The notes under the pieces were generated by a model. It was not told the DNA's origin. It searched no databases and saw only the letters and a list, made by a program, of their open reading frames with translations. Source: Pholis gunnellus (lineage: Eukaryota; Chordata; Actinopteri; Perciformes; Pholidae). From it: DNA of 64,000 bases. This document shows positions 25,001 to 39,280 of the stretch, piece after piece. The stretch's first letter is position 1. Each line of letters starts with the position of its first letter. The translations under genes were made by a program, and so were the position numbers. The stretch spans positions 17,757,321-17,821,320 of the forward strand of contig OU342818.1 in the NCBI GenBank assembly GCA_910591455.2. Reading direction: 5' to 3'.

Positions 25001-28000
25001 GACCACATGAGTCCTCTGAACGTAAAACGGGATTATACATGGCTCCTAAGACTCTGAGATTGTGGTTTTTGGCTAAAGAACCTGTGTCCTGTGCTAGAAG
25101 CAACCATGCTGCTGGCTGACCCCACAGGACAACTGGTGAAGTAGGAAGCCATTTAATTATATCTGGTTCCCATGTTGACCCGGAAAGGATTTCAGTTCGC
25201 CAGTGATTTAAATATCAACTGACAGGTGCTCTACTTTGTATTATTTATAAATGTCCCTATTTAAGGGTCCTGAGTACCAAATCCCCCAGGCTTTGGAGCA
25301 ATTTTAACCATTATCTTTGGTTGGCCGCACTTGAGGGGTAAAAGGGTGGAAATGGGGTAAAATTATGAAAAAGGCACCATTTCAGGGAGAGTCTGACCTG
25401 ACATGTGGCATACTTTCTTCATCCCTGAATACAATGTGTGGTCATGGCATTGTGGAAACTAATACCCCAAAAATATTTTCAAGTTTTGCTTTTAGCAAAA
25501 AAGCCTACGCCTGTGCTTATCATTGAGCTTACAGTAGTTACAGTAGGTGACTCGATTCATATAAATAAGAGTCCAATTTGACCAATTAACTTACTAAGTG
25601 TTACTCGTGTTTTTTTGGTTCGATGAGTCATTCATTATGGCCGTGGTTGGTATACACTCTACGGTCTGGATGGACCGTAGAGTGTATACCATAATACATG
25701 GTGGAGATAGACTCTGTTCACTATAGCATTTAAATAATGTAACACTTCATACTCTTAATAATTTAAAGAATTAAGTCAATTCAATAGCAGTGTGTCAGGC
25801 AGAGAGGGAGTGGACATAAATAATAATAGAAACATTGCTGTTACAATATATAGTATCCTTCTAAAATACATTACTTTATATAATATTTTCTATTACTGTA
25901 TATTTCTATTATATGCCCCTTATACTCCTTTGTTAATTTATTTTATTACACTTCGATATCATAACGCAATTTCTTGTTATGTTGTTCAGAGTTGTAATAT
26001 AAGTTGTTGTGTCTTTTTATATGTATTAATTACGCATTTGCAAGTAGTCTCTTGTCCTGTCTGGTGTTTTATCTTTCTTGTATTCTTAAATGTTCAGTAA
26101 AAAGTTGATTACAAACATTTATATATATTTCTAGAGATTAGACGTAAGCTATTCTTTGTTTACAGTCGTCTCATGTGTGTATTCCCAAATGTACAGCCTT
26201 TAACATATCTGTGGTAGCATTTTGTTTAGCAGCATATAATTACCTGAGCTAAACATCTCGAGTCTATAAGGCTAATCCATGAATCGGCTTTTGTGTAATT
26301 TGACCTTGGGTAAGTGGGATAGAAGTTGCACTTAATTAGTGTCGATGGATAATTTAAAGTCGTTTTGCTAGGTTTTTATTCTTTTTCATTATCACAAACG
26401 TGTAGCTTCAGAGCAACACTTCTTTATCAAGTCCTACCATTTTGGTTTTAAGATTCAGTTAAATATGTGTTTTTTTCAATATATATCCTTAAACCTTATT
26501 TACTTTGCTGCCTCCTGTGAAAAACATACTTTTTATTCACACCGTCAGCTGCACTATGTGATTTACACACTTGTAGGGCCGTACCGAATTCTAAATAAAC
26601 ATTTGATTTTCATCGATCCTTTTAATGTGCATATTTATTCTGTTTAATCTCTGTATTTCTGCACAGTTGCAGACAAAGACACATGTCACATGATCAGTAT
26701 TATCCTATACGCTCATGTGTCCCTGATTGGGGGGCTGAGCTCCTCCACACACATGCAGAGTGGAGCAGAGAGGCCGGTGAAGTGAAAATAGCGTTGTTGA
26801 TACTGGTTACAAACGGGCTCGGTAGCAATCTCACAGCAATCTAACAGAACCATAAATTACAATTCTATAGTGTGCAGATTGCAGCTATATCCTTTGGTCT
26901 CTGATAAATAGCAGAAGGGTTGTGGTTGTGTCAATTAAGACATCCTTATGGAAGAAAATATTAGTTACATCTAAAATATGAACATAGGGAGCAGCAGAAA
27001 CCACATGAAACACTAAGCAACATTTGACAACACAGCAGATCAAAGTGCTAAAATGCCCCTTTTTTTAAATAATTGAAGTTTAAGACCCTTTTGCTTTGGC
27101 TTCACTTGTCAGAACTGGAGATTGCCGCCTGGTATTTACGCAAAAAGGAACGCAGACATAACATTATTGATTATTTTACAAGCTAAAAGTTTAGTTCCGT
27201 TTCCTCTGTCAACTTCATAACCAGTTTTTAGATTTGCTGCTTAATTGTCTCACATTATTTGCTGCCGGGACATTAGTAAGCGTATGAAAACATTCATAAC
27301 TATGCAACTAAAAGCACCTTCTTTCCCTATCATCAAAGTAAATTCAAATCAAAAACACTCATACATCGTTACAATACATGGTTTGAAAAGCAACTAGCCA
27401 ACAGACCAGGGTGCGGCTCTCTGGATCAGAGAAAATGAATTTGGGTGAGCGGCAGGCATAGGATTTATGCGTACACACGAATTTGGATGACATCAGAGCG
27501 GAACTACAAATTTCTAAACCACAACAAAAACAACATTTTTATTTTGGGTGATGACATTCAAAGCTTCATTTGAAATCCTCAATAAAAGCTTTGAATGTAA
27601 AAAAAAAATGGCATTCGGTACAGCCCTACACACAAAACATCTGTTTATAATGTCCATACCATGAACTATAAAATACATTTCTTGCTCATCTTAAGCACAA
27701 TTGATTGCATGGATGTGATTTCATCTTAAATACCTCAGGCCATCAACTTTGCTGGATTCCCTGCATGTGTACATACCCCCTAAATAAATGATGCCTGGTG
27801 AATCATAGTGAAAAAATAAATCACGTATATATTCCACTTGTTATTACAGGAAGGAGGTATTTCCCAGTTGTATTCACAGAGCAAGTACAGAAAGAAGCAT
27901 CAGGGTATCTGAGTATTTGAGCGATTCCAAATCATGACGGTAAAATGAGCAATAGCACGTTACACACAGGTATCAAGCTGTCAAATTGTATGAAGGCTTA

Positions 28001-29994
28001 TTGAACTGCAGTGCAGAGTGCTGTGTTGGGCCCTGCATGCGAGAGACTAGACAGTAAATGGAAGCATAGTTAAGTAAGTAATGAAAATTTAAAACACAAT
28101 CGAACACAAATACAGCAAACCCTAGAAAAATAAGGCTCATGTTCATGTTTGAGGCTTTTGATGGACACGAGACAGCTGCTGCTGAGGATTGCTTAACTCT
28201 CCACAAGAGTTGATCGCCTTTACACGCTAAACATATTTGCTTTAAGTGGTAATTTAATGGCTCATTGGTGTGAGGACCAATTCTTTAGGTTACTCCAGCA
28301 AAAAAACATTTTAAGTAACAATATTTATGGAAACAGAGCGCTGCCTAGCTTTGCATTTTAAACTCAATCCATTTCTTAAGACGTTTTTAAGCCGCACAGA
28401 ATGCGTCAACAGATTAGACTTCTTCGTCACGTGGAATCACTTCTTACTGATGAAGCATTCAAATTGGGAGGACGGGAAGTACTGATTATAAAAATATATA
28501 TTGTACACCGACTGTGGCTAACTAGAGTGTAAGCAACACAATGACTCATAAGAAATGTTGGTAACACTTTCTATTGAGCCCGTGTCTGTAATGCATTGTA
28601 AACACGTATAATGCATTGTTAGCTGCTAACATCATTGTATGATCATAGTTAAAAGCACTCAGCTACTCATGTTCCTTTATAACAATAATCAGAACACATT
28701 ATGTACGTCACAACATGTCTGAGTGACCTATAATTATGACGCATGATGATAGTCATTATACAATTATTTATAATGTGTTTATAAATGCTTGTATATATAA
28801 GCAATAGAGTGCTACAAGCAGATTATTATAATATTTTCATAATTATACACATGGGCGCCATAGAAAGTGAAATCTTAACTTCAACACAAACTAAAAAAGG
28901 TTATTAATTGTTGGTTAACAAGCTACATATTTATTTTCTTTATTACCTAATCTGCATATTATTATCAAATTTTTATAAATCCTCAGTCATCGGAAACTGG
29001 ACACTGATTATATATTGTGTTCCATTATGTTTACTTACATACTGTCCAGGCTTTTGTTTTCTGTTATTTACCAAAGAGTCAATTTGTTTGCATGCAATAG
29101 ACATACACAGAGTGTACTTTTGCTCAAAGTTGCAGTTCATGATTGTATTCGACAGATCAGGTCTATTTGTGTTGACATTGACGTAAGGCTAAAGGACAAC
29201 ACATGTCAGTGGCATCACAGAGCTTTGCATCAATTAATGTCATATCGCAGAAGTAGTCAAGTCACAGCACAGGGGTGAGCCAGGAACAGTATTGTTACGG
29301 ATCAGTAAGTACAGAGAATCAATATCTGCAAAAACAAAAAACACTGCAGGTGTGATAAAAGCTTGATCAATAAACCGACGATCTGTCTCTACGTTTGAAT
29401 ATCTAAAAGATCTGTCGGTCTCTCAGTGGCACACACAGACACACCTCACTGCACACGCTCTGGTAGATATACAAGAGTCTGAAAAAACATTCAGTGCAAC
29501 ACAAACAGGCTTGTGCTCCTATATCAGCTGACCCATCATGTTCAAGTATATGGCTCTGATCCACAATAGTAGCCTGGTGTGGATGAGGGTTTTTTGCATC
29601 AAGCGAATCCACTTTAAATATGAAGTGCAGCTCGCACCGTCCATCATCACACACTCACGGTTAACATCTGCCCTCTGATGAAACACAGCTGACCATAATA
29701 GCAACGGTGAAACACCAGTAGTTGAATCAAAACTGCCCACGAAAGTGTTTCACTGTTGAAATATTAAACGCACTGTGCCGAGGCGTGTTTCAGACAACAT
29801 CGGTGTTCAATCCACAAGTAGCCAAACAAAATCTCCAAAACTCTCGCGGAGAACAGGTTCTACAAAAAGTCATCAGATGGTTAATCTATTGACTGTTAAA
29901 AGTTCCCTTAAGTAATGTCCTACAGGATAACCATCCAGTACACAGAAGTGACCTGTGGGTGTTTCTGCACCTGTCCAGATGTGAGTTGGGGGAT

Positions 29995-30026
<32 letters not shown>

Positions 30027-30805
30027 CTGTTGCAGTAGCCAGGATGTGTCAATACGGAGAGCAATTATGATGAAATAGCCGTGAATCCTGGTGCTTTGGC
30101 GGATGCCATTGGAATTTACTCCCGTGAGAAAAATGTGAGTCAATATCGTTGAAAGAGCATCTTTAGAAAACAAACTAATGCTATTTTCCCACCACGAGCG
30201 ACAAAAAGCAACATAACAGTCGAGCTTGGCCAGCTTCCTTGTTCCTGAATCACTCAAGCGCTGGTCGACGAAGTAATGCCGTTAAATGGCACTAAATACT
30301 GGCTACTGGCATTTTCTTTAAGATGGTACGCAGCAGGGTGAAACAAAAACCATGTGATCGGTTGACGCCTCACCGCCTCATTGGAGAGCTGAAAGGCCGC
30401 ACGTAAGGACGGTGTTATCAGCTGTAACCGTTTAAAAGAAATGGAAAGTGGCGGCCAATTAAGTAGCCATTGGGGCACGCTCACATGCACTAAAAAGCAC
30501 ACGTGTAAACATGCAACACAGTAAGAGGGAGAGCGACCTCTGTGTAGTACTCCACTATATCTTTACAAAGCAAATAGTTTCATATTATATGAAAGCTCTG
30601 AATATGATTTAAAAAAGCACCTTTTAAAGCACACAAATTACTGCCGTGATCTTAAATTCTACAAACATCAAAGGCTTCATGTCACAATTCGAGGTTGTTA
30701 AAAGGTGTTGTGAGAGGCTCTCCTGCTTTGAGAACTCCTTTAATCCAAGTAGTATTCAGCAAATTTAAAGAAATACCTGGTCAACTCTTAGGTTGAGCAA
30801 CAAAA

Positions 30806-30846
<41 letters not shown>

Positions 30847-33800
30847 CTGACCCGTATTCGCTGCACCTCCAAGAAGACAGCTCTTTGGAAGGACTTCTCC
30901 CAGATAGCCAGGTCCGTAGCCAGCTCTACCCTGAAGGTGTGGCTCTGGCCGTGGCCGACCAGAATACTGAAGCAGAGGGACTCGTTGTCCTGTTGCTCAG
31001 GCGAATGCTCCAGCCCCAAGTAGAGCCTCGCCTGGAGCCAGCAATCCTCTGCCATCCACAGCTGTAACACAAAATATTAATTGTTACATGCTGGGGAAAA
31101 TGATTTCGCTGTCCACTTTCAATTAAATTCAGTGGGTGGAATGAAGGGTAGATTCCTGAATTCACAGGTTAAACAAAGAACGTTCACAGTGTAGATTTCC
31201 TGGTTGGCCGATCACAAATATCACCTCAGGTCAAGAGAGCCCTGTTTAGTAGGCTCCCTGAAACACTATTCCATCTGATAAAAAGAGAAAAGGCAGCCAT
31301 CTATACTGAAGGTGAAAGCTGCAGTGATCACATTTGGAACAGCCCTGATGCACATCACAGCACCCTGCTCTTAACTTACCTTGTGGACCTTGAAAAGAAC
31401 CTCATAGAGGTTATATGTTGTTACAGCTTCTCCCCAGTCAGCGGCACTGATCTAAGAAATAAAACAAAGGACCGCGACATAAGGAGGCAGCATATCAACA
31501 CAAGTTGGGTTTTTTTGGCACTTGATCGCAGATACTTATCCAAATACTTAATGCAAATGAAATGAGTGAGAAAGAGTGAGAGAGTTTCTGACTGATATAC
31601 ATCATCTTATTTGTAAATAATTGAATCATTACATTTTGATACCATAGCATGGTTGCTATATGATTTCATTTTTATAATTCTATAAAATTCAAATTGTATT
31701 TTATTTGATAATTTGTATAATTCCTTGCTTTTACAAACAACTAAGATCACTGTGTGATGGAGGAGCTAAATACACAACCACCCAGAGAATGGTGGAATGG
31801 GCAGAAGTAGAAGCGATACAACAACGGGTCCCGACGCTGGTTGAACGCGCATCGCCCGGTCCACGTTCCATTCATCTGGTGTATTAAATGGTATTTCCTC
31901 ACTGCGCTGCATCTTTTTTATAAACTATGATAATCATGTGACATCTCTCGCCGTTGTTGAGGCGCCGTCTCACTCCCTCTTCGTGAAGTTCCTCTACTCA
32001 TAGAACTGAAGCTACATCCAGTAACTAGTTTTCTTTTTGCAATTTGTTTGGTTTTGCTGTCTTGTGGAGAACATTAACAGCGTTTTCTGCAACTTCATTG
32101 TAGACGATGTTCAGATAATTAGAACGAGTGAGATATTGACGTTTCACAGTGGGAAAAGCACATAAGTGTAGATAATAAAATCGATGGCTGAATTCCATTT
32201 AGCTGCTCCAGTTTCAGCCTCCTGGTATTGTGCATACTGGTTCACTGTCACACCGGCTGTACTTTACTGAGACACTTGAACAGAACGATGATATTGTTGA
32301 TGTTCCAGTATTCGTAACACCTTTGCTTCCCCTGCTACGACAAGTCAAAATATCTATGAGCTATGAGGCAAGTCCATGTCCAAGTTGAGTGTCTGCAGCC
32401 AGTGCTGACATGGCTGTAACACCAGCAGGACAAGAGGGACTGAATTCCTTTTAGACAGCAGAGATAACAGATAAAACCTTGGAAAAATGACCATAGAAGA
32501 TATCATGATGTCATGGATATCATGACATCATGGATAACCAAGTTACAAAGATGGAATTATGTGTGCTGACTTGTAGTTATTTGAATGCTCTAACTACAAT
32601 ATTACATCATAATTACTGTACATTAACTTCTACTCCTAATCAAGTGCTGTAGTATAGATACTCATATTGTAGAGCGTCCTGAAAATACAGCTAATTGTGT
32701 AGAATCACGGTACCCTTCAAAAACTCAGTTATTGAGCAGGGTCACAGACTTGGATGAGATACTCATCCCGTTATCGTGTGAAGGAGTAATTTGAGTGGTG
32801 CTTGAAATATATCTAGGCTGAAATGAATGACTATGCTGAAAGTTTGCAGCGTGCTGCACTGAGCACATTATATTTTGACATAGCACGCACACCAACTGCG
32901 ACCGGCAGGAGGCTTCTGATTTTCCAGGGCGTGTTTCATTAAAGTGCATGCACTAATGCTAGCCTGCTGCATATTCAGGTCCTCTCTACCTCAGGGATAC
33001 TGGCTGCTGCCACATTTACACAAAAGCCGGCGGTCAGGTGCTGCAATTCACAACCCACCAGCTGCATAATGCTTTCAGTTCACAGAACCATGATTTCGGC
33101 GACTGTACAATACGCCCACTATGTTTAGGCCTAATGCAATCTGTTTGAATTATGTCTGATGACTTCTCTCACCAACAGCTCGTCAACATGATTGCCTGGT
33201 CCCGTTTGATTGTTCTGTGTCGAGTAAAACGACGCTCGGCATTCGGACGGACTTTACTGCTGTGCTCACCTGCTCCCATCGGGCTTTAGTTGGTTATAAC
33301 ACGAAACACGAAAAGACTTCACCAACTTAAAATGACTGCATCTTATTTAGCCTGTGGCGGGTTCAGCTTGAAGGAGAAATCAGAGACTTTTCCTGCTGCA
33401 TTAAGACAACTAGTGTACCATATATGGTCCACTAATGTCACGAATTCCCCTTCATATTAGTTTGTTTTCATCCTGTCTGCTTGTTTTATTAACTCTCCTG
33501 TCATTTCAGATCTTACCATTCACCTCTGATTCCCCTCACCTGGTCCTCCACACCCATCTCACCTGCAGCCCATTCCCTCATTAGCCCTCTCTATTTAGGT
33601 CCCCTCACTTGCACTTGTTCCCTGCCAGATTGTCTTGTGTGTTAGTGCCAAGTTCTCCAGCGTATCTTTATATTGTTCTTGATCTGCCTGTTCCGACCCT
33701 GTCTGCCTGTTTTCGACCTTGGATTTCTGCCTGCCCCTTATTGGATTAGTTTGCCTGTTGGACTGACCTCCTGGTTTTGACCCTGCCTGAACTTGTATTT

Positions 33801-36800
33801 TTTGTCTCCGAGTTGTGCTTTTGGGTTCAAGTATCTGTAATCCTTACAACTAAGGCTTTTCCTTTATGTTAAGTGTCTTTGCAGAGATGGTTTAATTAAA
33901 CTAGCAATATTTATTTATTAAAGCCGAACACTCACAACCAAGTAGTCACAGAACATTGATAACCGAAGTCTCGAGAGTGAGGCATCACTCGCAGTGCTGT
34001 AAAAATCTGTAATATTGATGGTTTTCCCTTTGCTGTGGCGATGCCCCTAGCAGAACGAAAGACAGTCTGCCTCCACACAGGCCTGTTTGATGGTATCAAC
34101 AAGCTCAGTTTGAGTGTCTGTGCTTGAACGAGGCCAGACTCTCGTCCCTGCCTTGGAAACAAACCGCTGGAGTTTACCTCTCTTATCTTACACGCAGCAA
34201 GAAATATAGAGAGGGAATTGACAATATGTGCCGAACAGACAGCCGTCTTATTCTACACAGTTGCTCTGTGAACCAGTGTTGGAGGCTTGGGCAGACCGGA
34301 GAATACAGAACTCCAGATTGCAACGCGTTGCTCCACAGCGGGCACATAATCCATGTTCACCGATTCGTTACTCATGGATGTGAGAGTTGCGTCAAACACC
34401 CGCGTTGTCCTGGCGAGGTGAGGCCGGTGTCAGCGGCAGGTCAAGGTGTAGTGGTGGCAGAATTCTCCAGCAGAGCAGCTGCCCGACCGTCTTAGCGCCG
34501 TGTCACAGAACTCTGCTTTCTCGCTGAGAGTGAAACAAGATCAACACTACTCGGATGTTTGAACGGTAAATATGAAGCCACAGTCAGCAGCCGTTTAGCT
34601 TAGCTTAGCTTAGCATGAAGATTATGTGCCGGACATTTCTTGATCAGACACTGGAGCTTCTTCGCCCTGTTGCCACCATGAGATTGTCGGGCAACCGCCG
34701 CAGACTGAAGTTACTTTGCCCAGTTTTGCTGAGCAAAGTTATTCATGTGCAAGCGGTCGCTTCATGTTAACAGTACAAGTACTAGAGTGGTATTGGTTCC
34801 GTTATCTAACCTTCAGCAAGAAAGCACGTAACAATATTTTACTAAATGTCTTATTATCCCCTTAAAAAAGACGTAACCTATTCAGATAACCTCTATCTCA
34901 TGTAGCCTTTGGATATCCGGATAACTGGGCCAAGACTTCCTCTTCTGTGAGCCGGTCATTGTTAAAAGTCTGTTTAGCAACAAGCAAGAATGAAGTTGGA
35001 GCTAAGAGACGACGTCTACGACAGGATTGTTTCACAAGCAGCCAGTTTATACTCTGTTAACAGTTTATTTTAGCTAGTAAAAAGATAAATTGTTATCAGA
35101 CGATAGCCAATGTGTTCCGAGATTGCATATCAGCTAATGACTTCTGCCACTTTTGCCCTCCAGACGGACTGTTCACCTGCATGCATCTAAAGCTATTGGT
35201 GATAAGTGATTGGTCAATACTACTTGGACTACAAAGCGAAACCAGAACGCTTCTGATGCCAAAATCTCTTTGCTGCAGATTCTGCATTCATATGCACATA
35301 TCTGTTTTACAGAGATTACACTGGAAGCAGCATCATATCCTGTCCATCATATATATTGTCACTGTCCTGCTGCCACTGACACCACACGGTGAAAGACAAG
35401 CTCCTCAAAATATCGCACTTTTTAGAACCTCACAAAGAGTAAATTGGGAACCTTTAAAACGGAGAAGGTGAGCCACAACAGCTTGTCAAACTGAGTTAAA
35501 GTATGATGAAAGCTCTCCCACAGGAAGGCCAGACCAACACAGACTGAACAAATCATAATGTGCACACCCTACCATGGCACAACGCATCACAGCGTCCAGA
35601 GAGTAAACATGATTAACCTGCGGACACACTTGCCAAATGAAGTGAGAAGATGAAAGAAGCACATTCTGGACTACAATGGTTTTTATACTAATGGGGGAAC
35701 AGGGCTTATGTCATATCACAGAGACAACACAGAACAAAAGGCCACCTTCCTATTGTTCACCAGCCCTGGCAGTCAGGTGGAAACATTTTAAAGTGATACT
35801 GGACCTGCATTAAACTGTGGGCCAGCGGCCCCTTTGGATTTCTCTCAGACCACTTGTGGATGGGATACACTTTCTAAATTATACAGGGAAGTTTTGGTTT
35901 CATTGCACATTCGATCTGCTCATTCCATTTTCACAATGCAGAGGATATTTAATTTAGGTAACATACTGTGTCTCAGGGGTTTGATGACAAGCTAACCCTA
36001 GAAAGATTTAATTAAAGTTGGCATCTGTGGAGAATATTAAGTATCTCATTGTGCAAAACCTGCAGCCTTAGAGGCTTTTCCATCCCTGGCAAGAGTACAC
36101 ATATGAGGTCCAAACTATGAATATTTTTTTGAAAAGTAGTCAAACGTTAAGACAATGAATATTGGATGTACTGTACAATATTGCCCATCATAGGCAGTAG
36201 TAAAATATACATACTGGCAATAGCATGCAAAGACTCATTACAAAAACATTACGTGGATTATACATGTGATGTAATCACATTTCATTATTAAGGCTATAAA
36301 GCCTTGAGGGCACTAATTACCGTGATTGTGTTAGTACTTTGATGATGCGCTGCATCTTGCACCAGTGGGGAACATCGTTCTGAATTTCAGCAAGGACAGA
36401 ATGCATAATGCGACCAAAAAGAGTGATCGGCTGCAACTATCGGTGCGATGTTACATTAAAAAAATAGACCCAAGCAGGTTTTAGCAATATTATCTACAGC
36501 TGTATGTTGTGTATGGGTGACACTGCTACACTAATGAACACCGGATCAGCTAATATTACGGATTAATACACCTTAGACCAGATTGGAATGAAGTCAGTCA
36601 GTAGAGATTATAGCTGGAATAGAAACCTGCAATTTACTAGAGCGGTTTAATACTTCAGATGCGGCAAAAATCAAATCTTGCTTAAAAGGTGCATGTGAAA
36701 CATATGGCCAGAGTTTTAGTTTAAAACATTCATAAATCATTCATGTCTGTTTTTTTGTTTTTTACTAATTCAGTGTATCAAATGTGATACGTGTTGACAG

Positions 36801-39233
36801 CTCTCCTTAACATCACGTTGTAAAAATGAAAACAATAGTGCATAATCATGTATAAGCCCTGTTCCACTGACACAACAGTCAGCCATGATCACAACAAATA
36901 TAAATTCAGCACCAATTACTGCTTGCCTGTCTTCTCTTATTCAATTATAACTGAAGCATACAGTATTTTACAGATGCTGCCAACTTGTTTCAAAAACAAG
37001 CAGCACGCAGCACGCTAGGGGACGATAACAGATCAGTGAGCAGCAGCATGAAATGTGACAAAAAGGCCCGGAACACGTTCTTATGCTGAGCTGAATCCAC
37101 AGTATTCATCATTTGCACATGAAGTTCTGTGATAACCGGCAGATATTTCGGACAAAACCCATTTTGAAATTAGCTTTAAATCAGATCTGAATGAATATAG
37201 TAAAGTTTTTCCAAAATCGGAATATGATGAAAGTCTAGTTACCGGGGGGCTTCTGAAGATATAAAAATATGGTCCTCTCAGTGCCAGGAACTTGGATGCT
37301 GAAGCTCTACCGGCGGCGCTGCCCTCGGGGCTTTCACATGCCCAGCCTATGTGAACAATCTGTAGAGATACGGAGGATGACAGTTACACAAGTTTACCAT
37401 TTAATTATTATTTTTTTTTAAAGGAGAAGAAATATGCACAATAGAAATCTATGCTTGCTTAATAAACAGACCAGAGAAGCTAAATGTGCTGAGTTAAAGA
37501 ACAATGATTCATCTTTGACAGGATACATTTGAAAGTCACGGTGCTGCAGTCTCATGTACCTTTTATCTACCTCAGATTGACTTGGGATGTTCCTCTGCTT
37601 TCCTCTAAGCAGCATATCTGTACTGTATCTACTGTGGTGCTTCACCGGCTACACTCCATCTACACTGGATCTTGTGATGAATAATGCACATCACTTTTTA
37701 CATGCTGGTCTCGACTCCTTCCAGACCATCTGCTGACTGAAGTGTTCCAAAATGTTTCCAAACTCTGTATTGGCCTCTGGATAAATCCAGAGCTGCCAGG
37801 AGGACAGCTGTGGGCGTATGCAGATGACACGATTCCGTACACCTGTACTGTGTAACATTTTCCTGCAAAGAACGCTGCGAGTGAACAGCAGGGGGTTTGT
37901 ATTGGGTTTCAAGAAGATCAGTTTGGCCGCTGTCGGCTTACCTGATCATCTGAAGAGCAGTATTTGTTGACGATCTTTATCTGTGAGAGAAATGAAAACG
38001 ACAGTGATTACAAAAATCCATTTTATATAATATGATATAAAGGGATCCTGACCACCTAAAACACATGGGAATGGAACTGTTGAGATAACACACTTCATCA
38101 CACCCTATTTACACATTTGTGCTACTCTTTGACAACATCTGCAGATCTAAGGTAACATAACAGACACAGATCTAACAATTAGCAACAGTCATACACTCAT
38201 GTATATTCTATATATGCTCACCATTTGAGGCAACTTGCATCATTTTTTAACGAGAATTATTTCCCTCAGTTTCATTCATGTACTTGAGAGCTCAAGATAA
38301 TGGCCAATATTAATTCTATAAAATGTTTTAATTCGTTCAATCTCAAGTTGTAACATTTATGTGACCTAGTAACATTTTGAGATTAGTTGCATAGAATTAC
38401 CTTGTAAAGCATGTTTTGCTAATTCTATTCACACAGTAATAGCTGCGTAGATTTCTCACTAATCATCTCACAATAAGGGGTCAGCACGGGGCTAAACACA
38501 GACGGTGCATAAATAGTATGCATAAAGGTTCATGAATAGAAGCTTTTTTCTTCATTTGAAGGTTCACAGTCAACAGAAAGAGGATGCTACGTTTAAAAAA
38601 TGTAATATGAAAACCACCGTGACGCTCCAAGCAAGTATAAAGTTAGAAAGATTGTTTACCGCTTCCAAAGTCTATCTTGGAGGTGATGATGATAAAAAAA
38701 AATGTTGCAAACTACTGCAAAACATTTCCAGATTGAAAGGACCCCTGCTGTGTCAGCATATCGCACTCAGCATGGGCACTGCTCCTGTCTAGCCTCACCT
38801 CTGTTGCAAAGTGAAGGTAAATTGTCACTTGGAAGTCCTAATATAATTAGGCACCAACAAGCTCCCCGATACTTTCTGCTTTCGTCTCTCTGAAAGAACA
38901 TCAAACAGCATCGGTTGTCCTCCACCCTGCCAGATGACAGTCATGCTCAAACACACGAGGGACCCCGCGGGTGCCTCAGAGTCTATTTAAAGGTTGTAGG
39001 TCATTAAAACAAAAGTTCCGCTCTCTCCCAAAGCGGGCACACAATTACATCCTGATTGGCCATTTAGCAATCACACTCCACGTCCGCAATTAGGTGATGC
39101 AGGCATGAATTAATCAAACTTTTTTTTTTTTTTTTTTTAAAGGCAGCTGTGCGATCGACGGCATACAGTACGTCTGCATCCTCAACAAAAATGCGTCACA
39201 TCATCAGTGTGATAATCAAAGTGAAATAGGAGG

Positions 39234-39280
<47 letters not shown>

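Larger units (their letters stand above)
14070..30851 (-). other. Large sntg2 intron (16.8 kb)
   Basis: This intron holds a hairpin at 15177-15230, a poly-C run at 16586-16609, a solo LTR at 17236-17532, a poly-G run at 19734-19750, the Tc1/mariner element at 22498-24056, an old repeat with a nested SINE-like insertion at 24165-24880, a hairpin at 25634-25695, an inverted-repeat pair at 26574-27628, a dispersed repeat at 28558-28830 and a 32-base G run at 29995-30026. The remainder is AT-rich and carries no exon I can support. Confidence 0.6.
31452..37242 (-). other. sntg2 intron (5.8 kb)
   Basis: It holds a solo LTR at 33436-33848, a 12-bp inverted repeat at 32504-32532 and four tandem TTAGC units at 34595-34614. 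Between these I see no exon or named element. Confidence 0.55.

Noticed and set aside
29873..30257. Proline-rich frames around 30000
   Set aside because: The proline runs are translations of the poly-G tract. There is no supporting homology or splice structure.
34124..34495. 123-residue plus-strand frame, Cys/His-containing
   Set aside because: There is no recognisable zinc-finger spacing or homology. It lies in an sntg2 intron and was not supported as a gene.
37660..37912. Minus-strand frames of 60 and 73 residues
   Set aside because: No homology. They lie in the intron between two phase-matched sntg2 exons.
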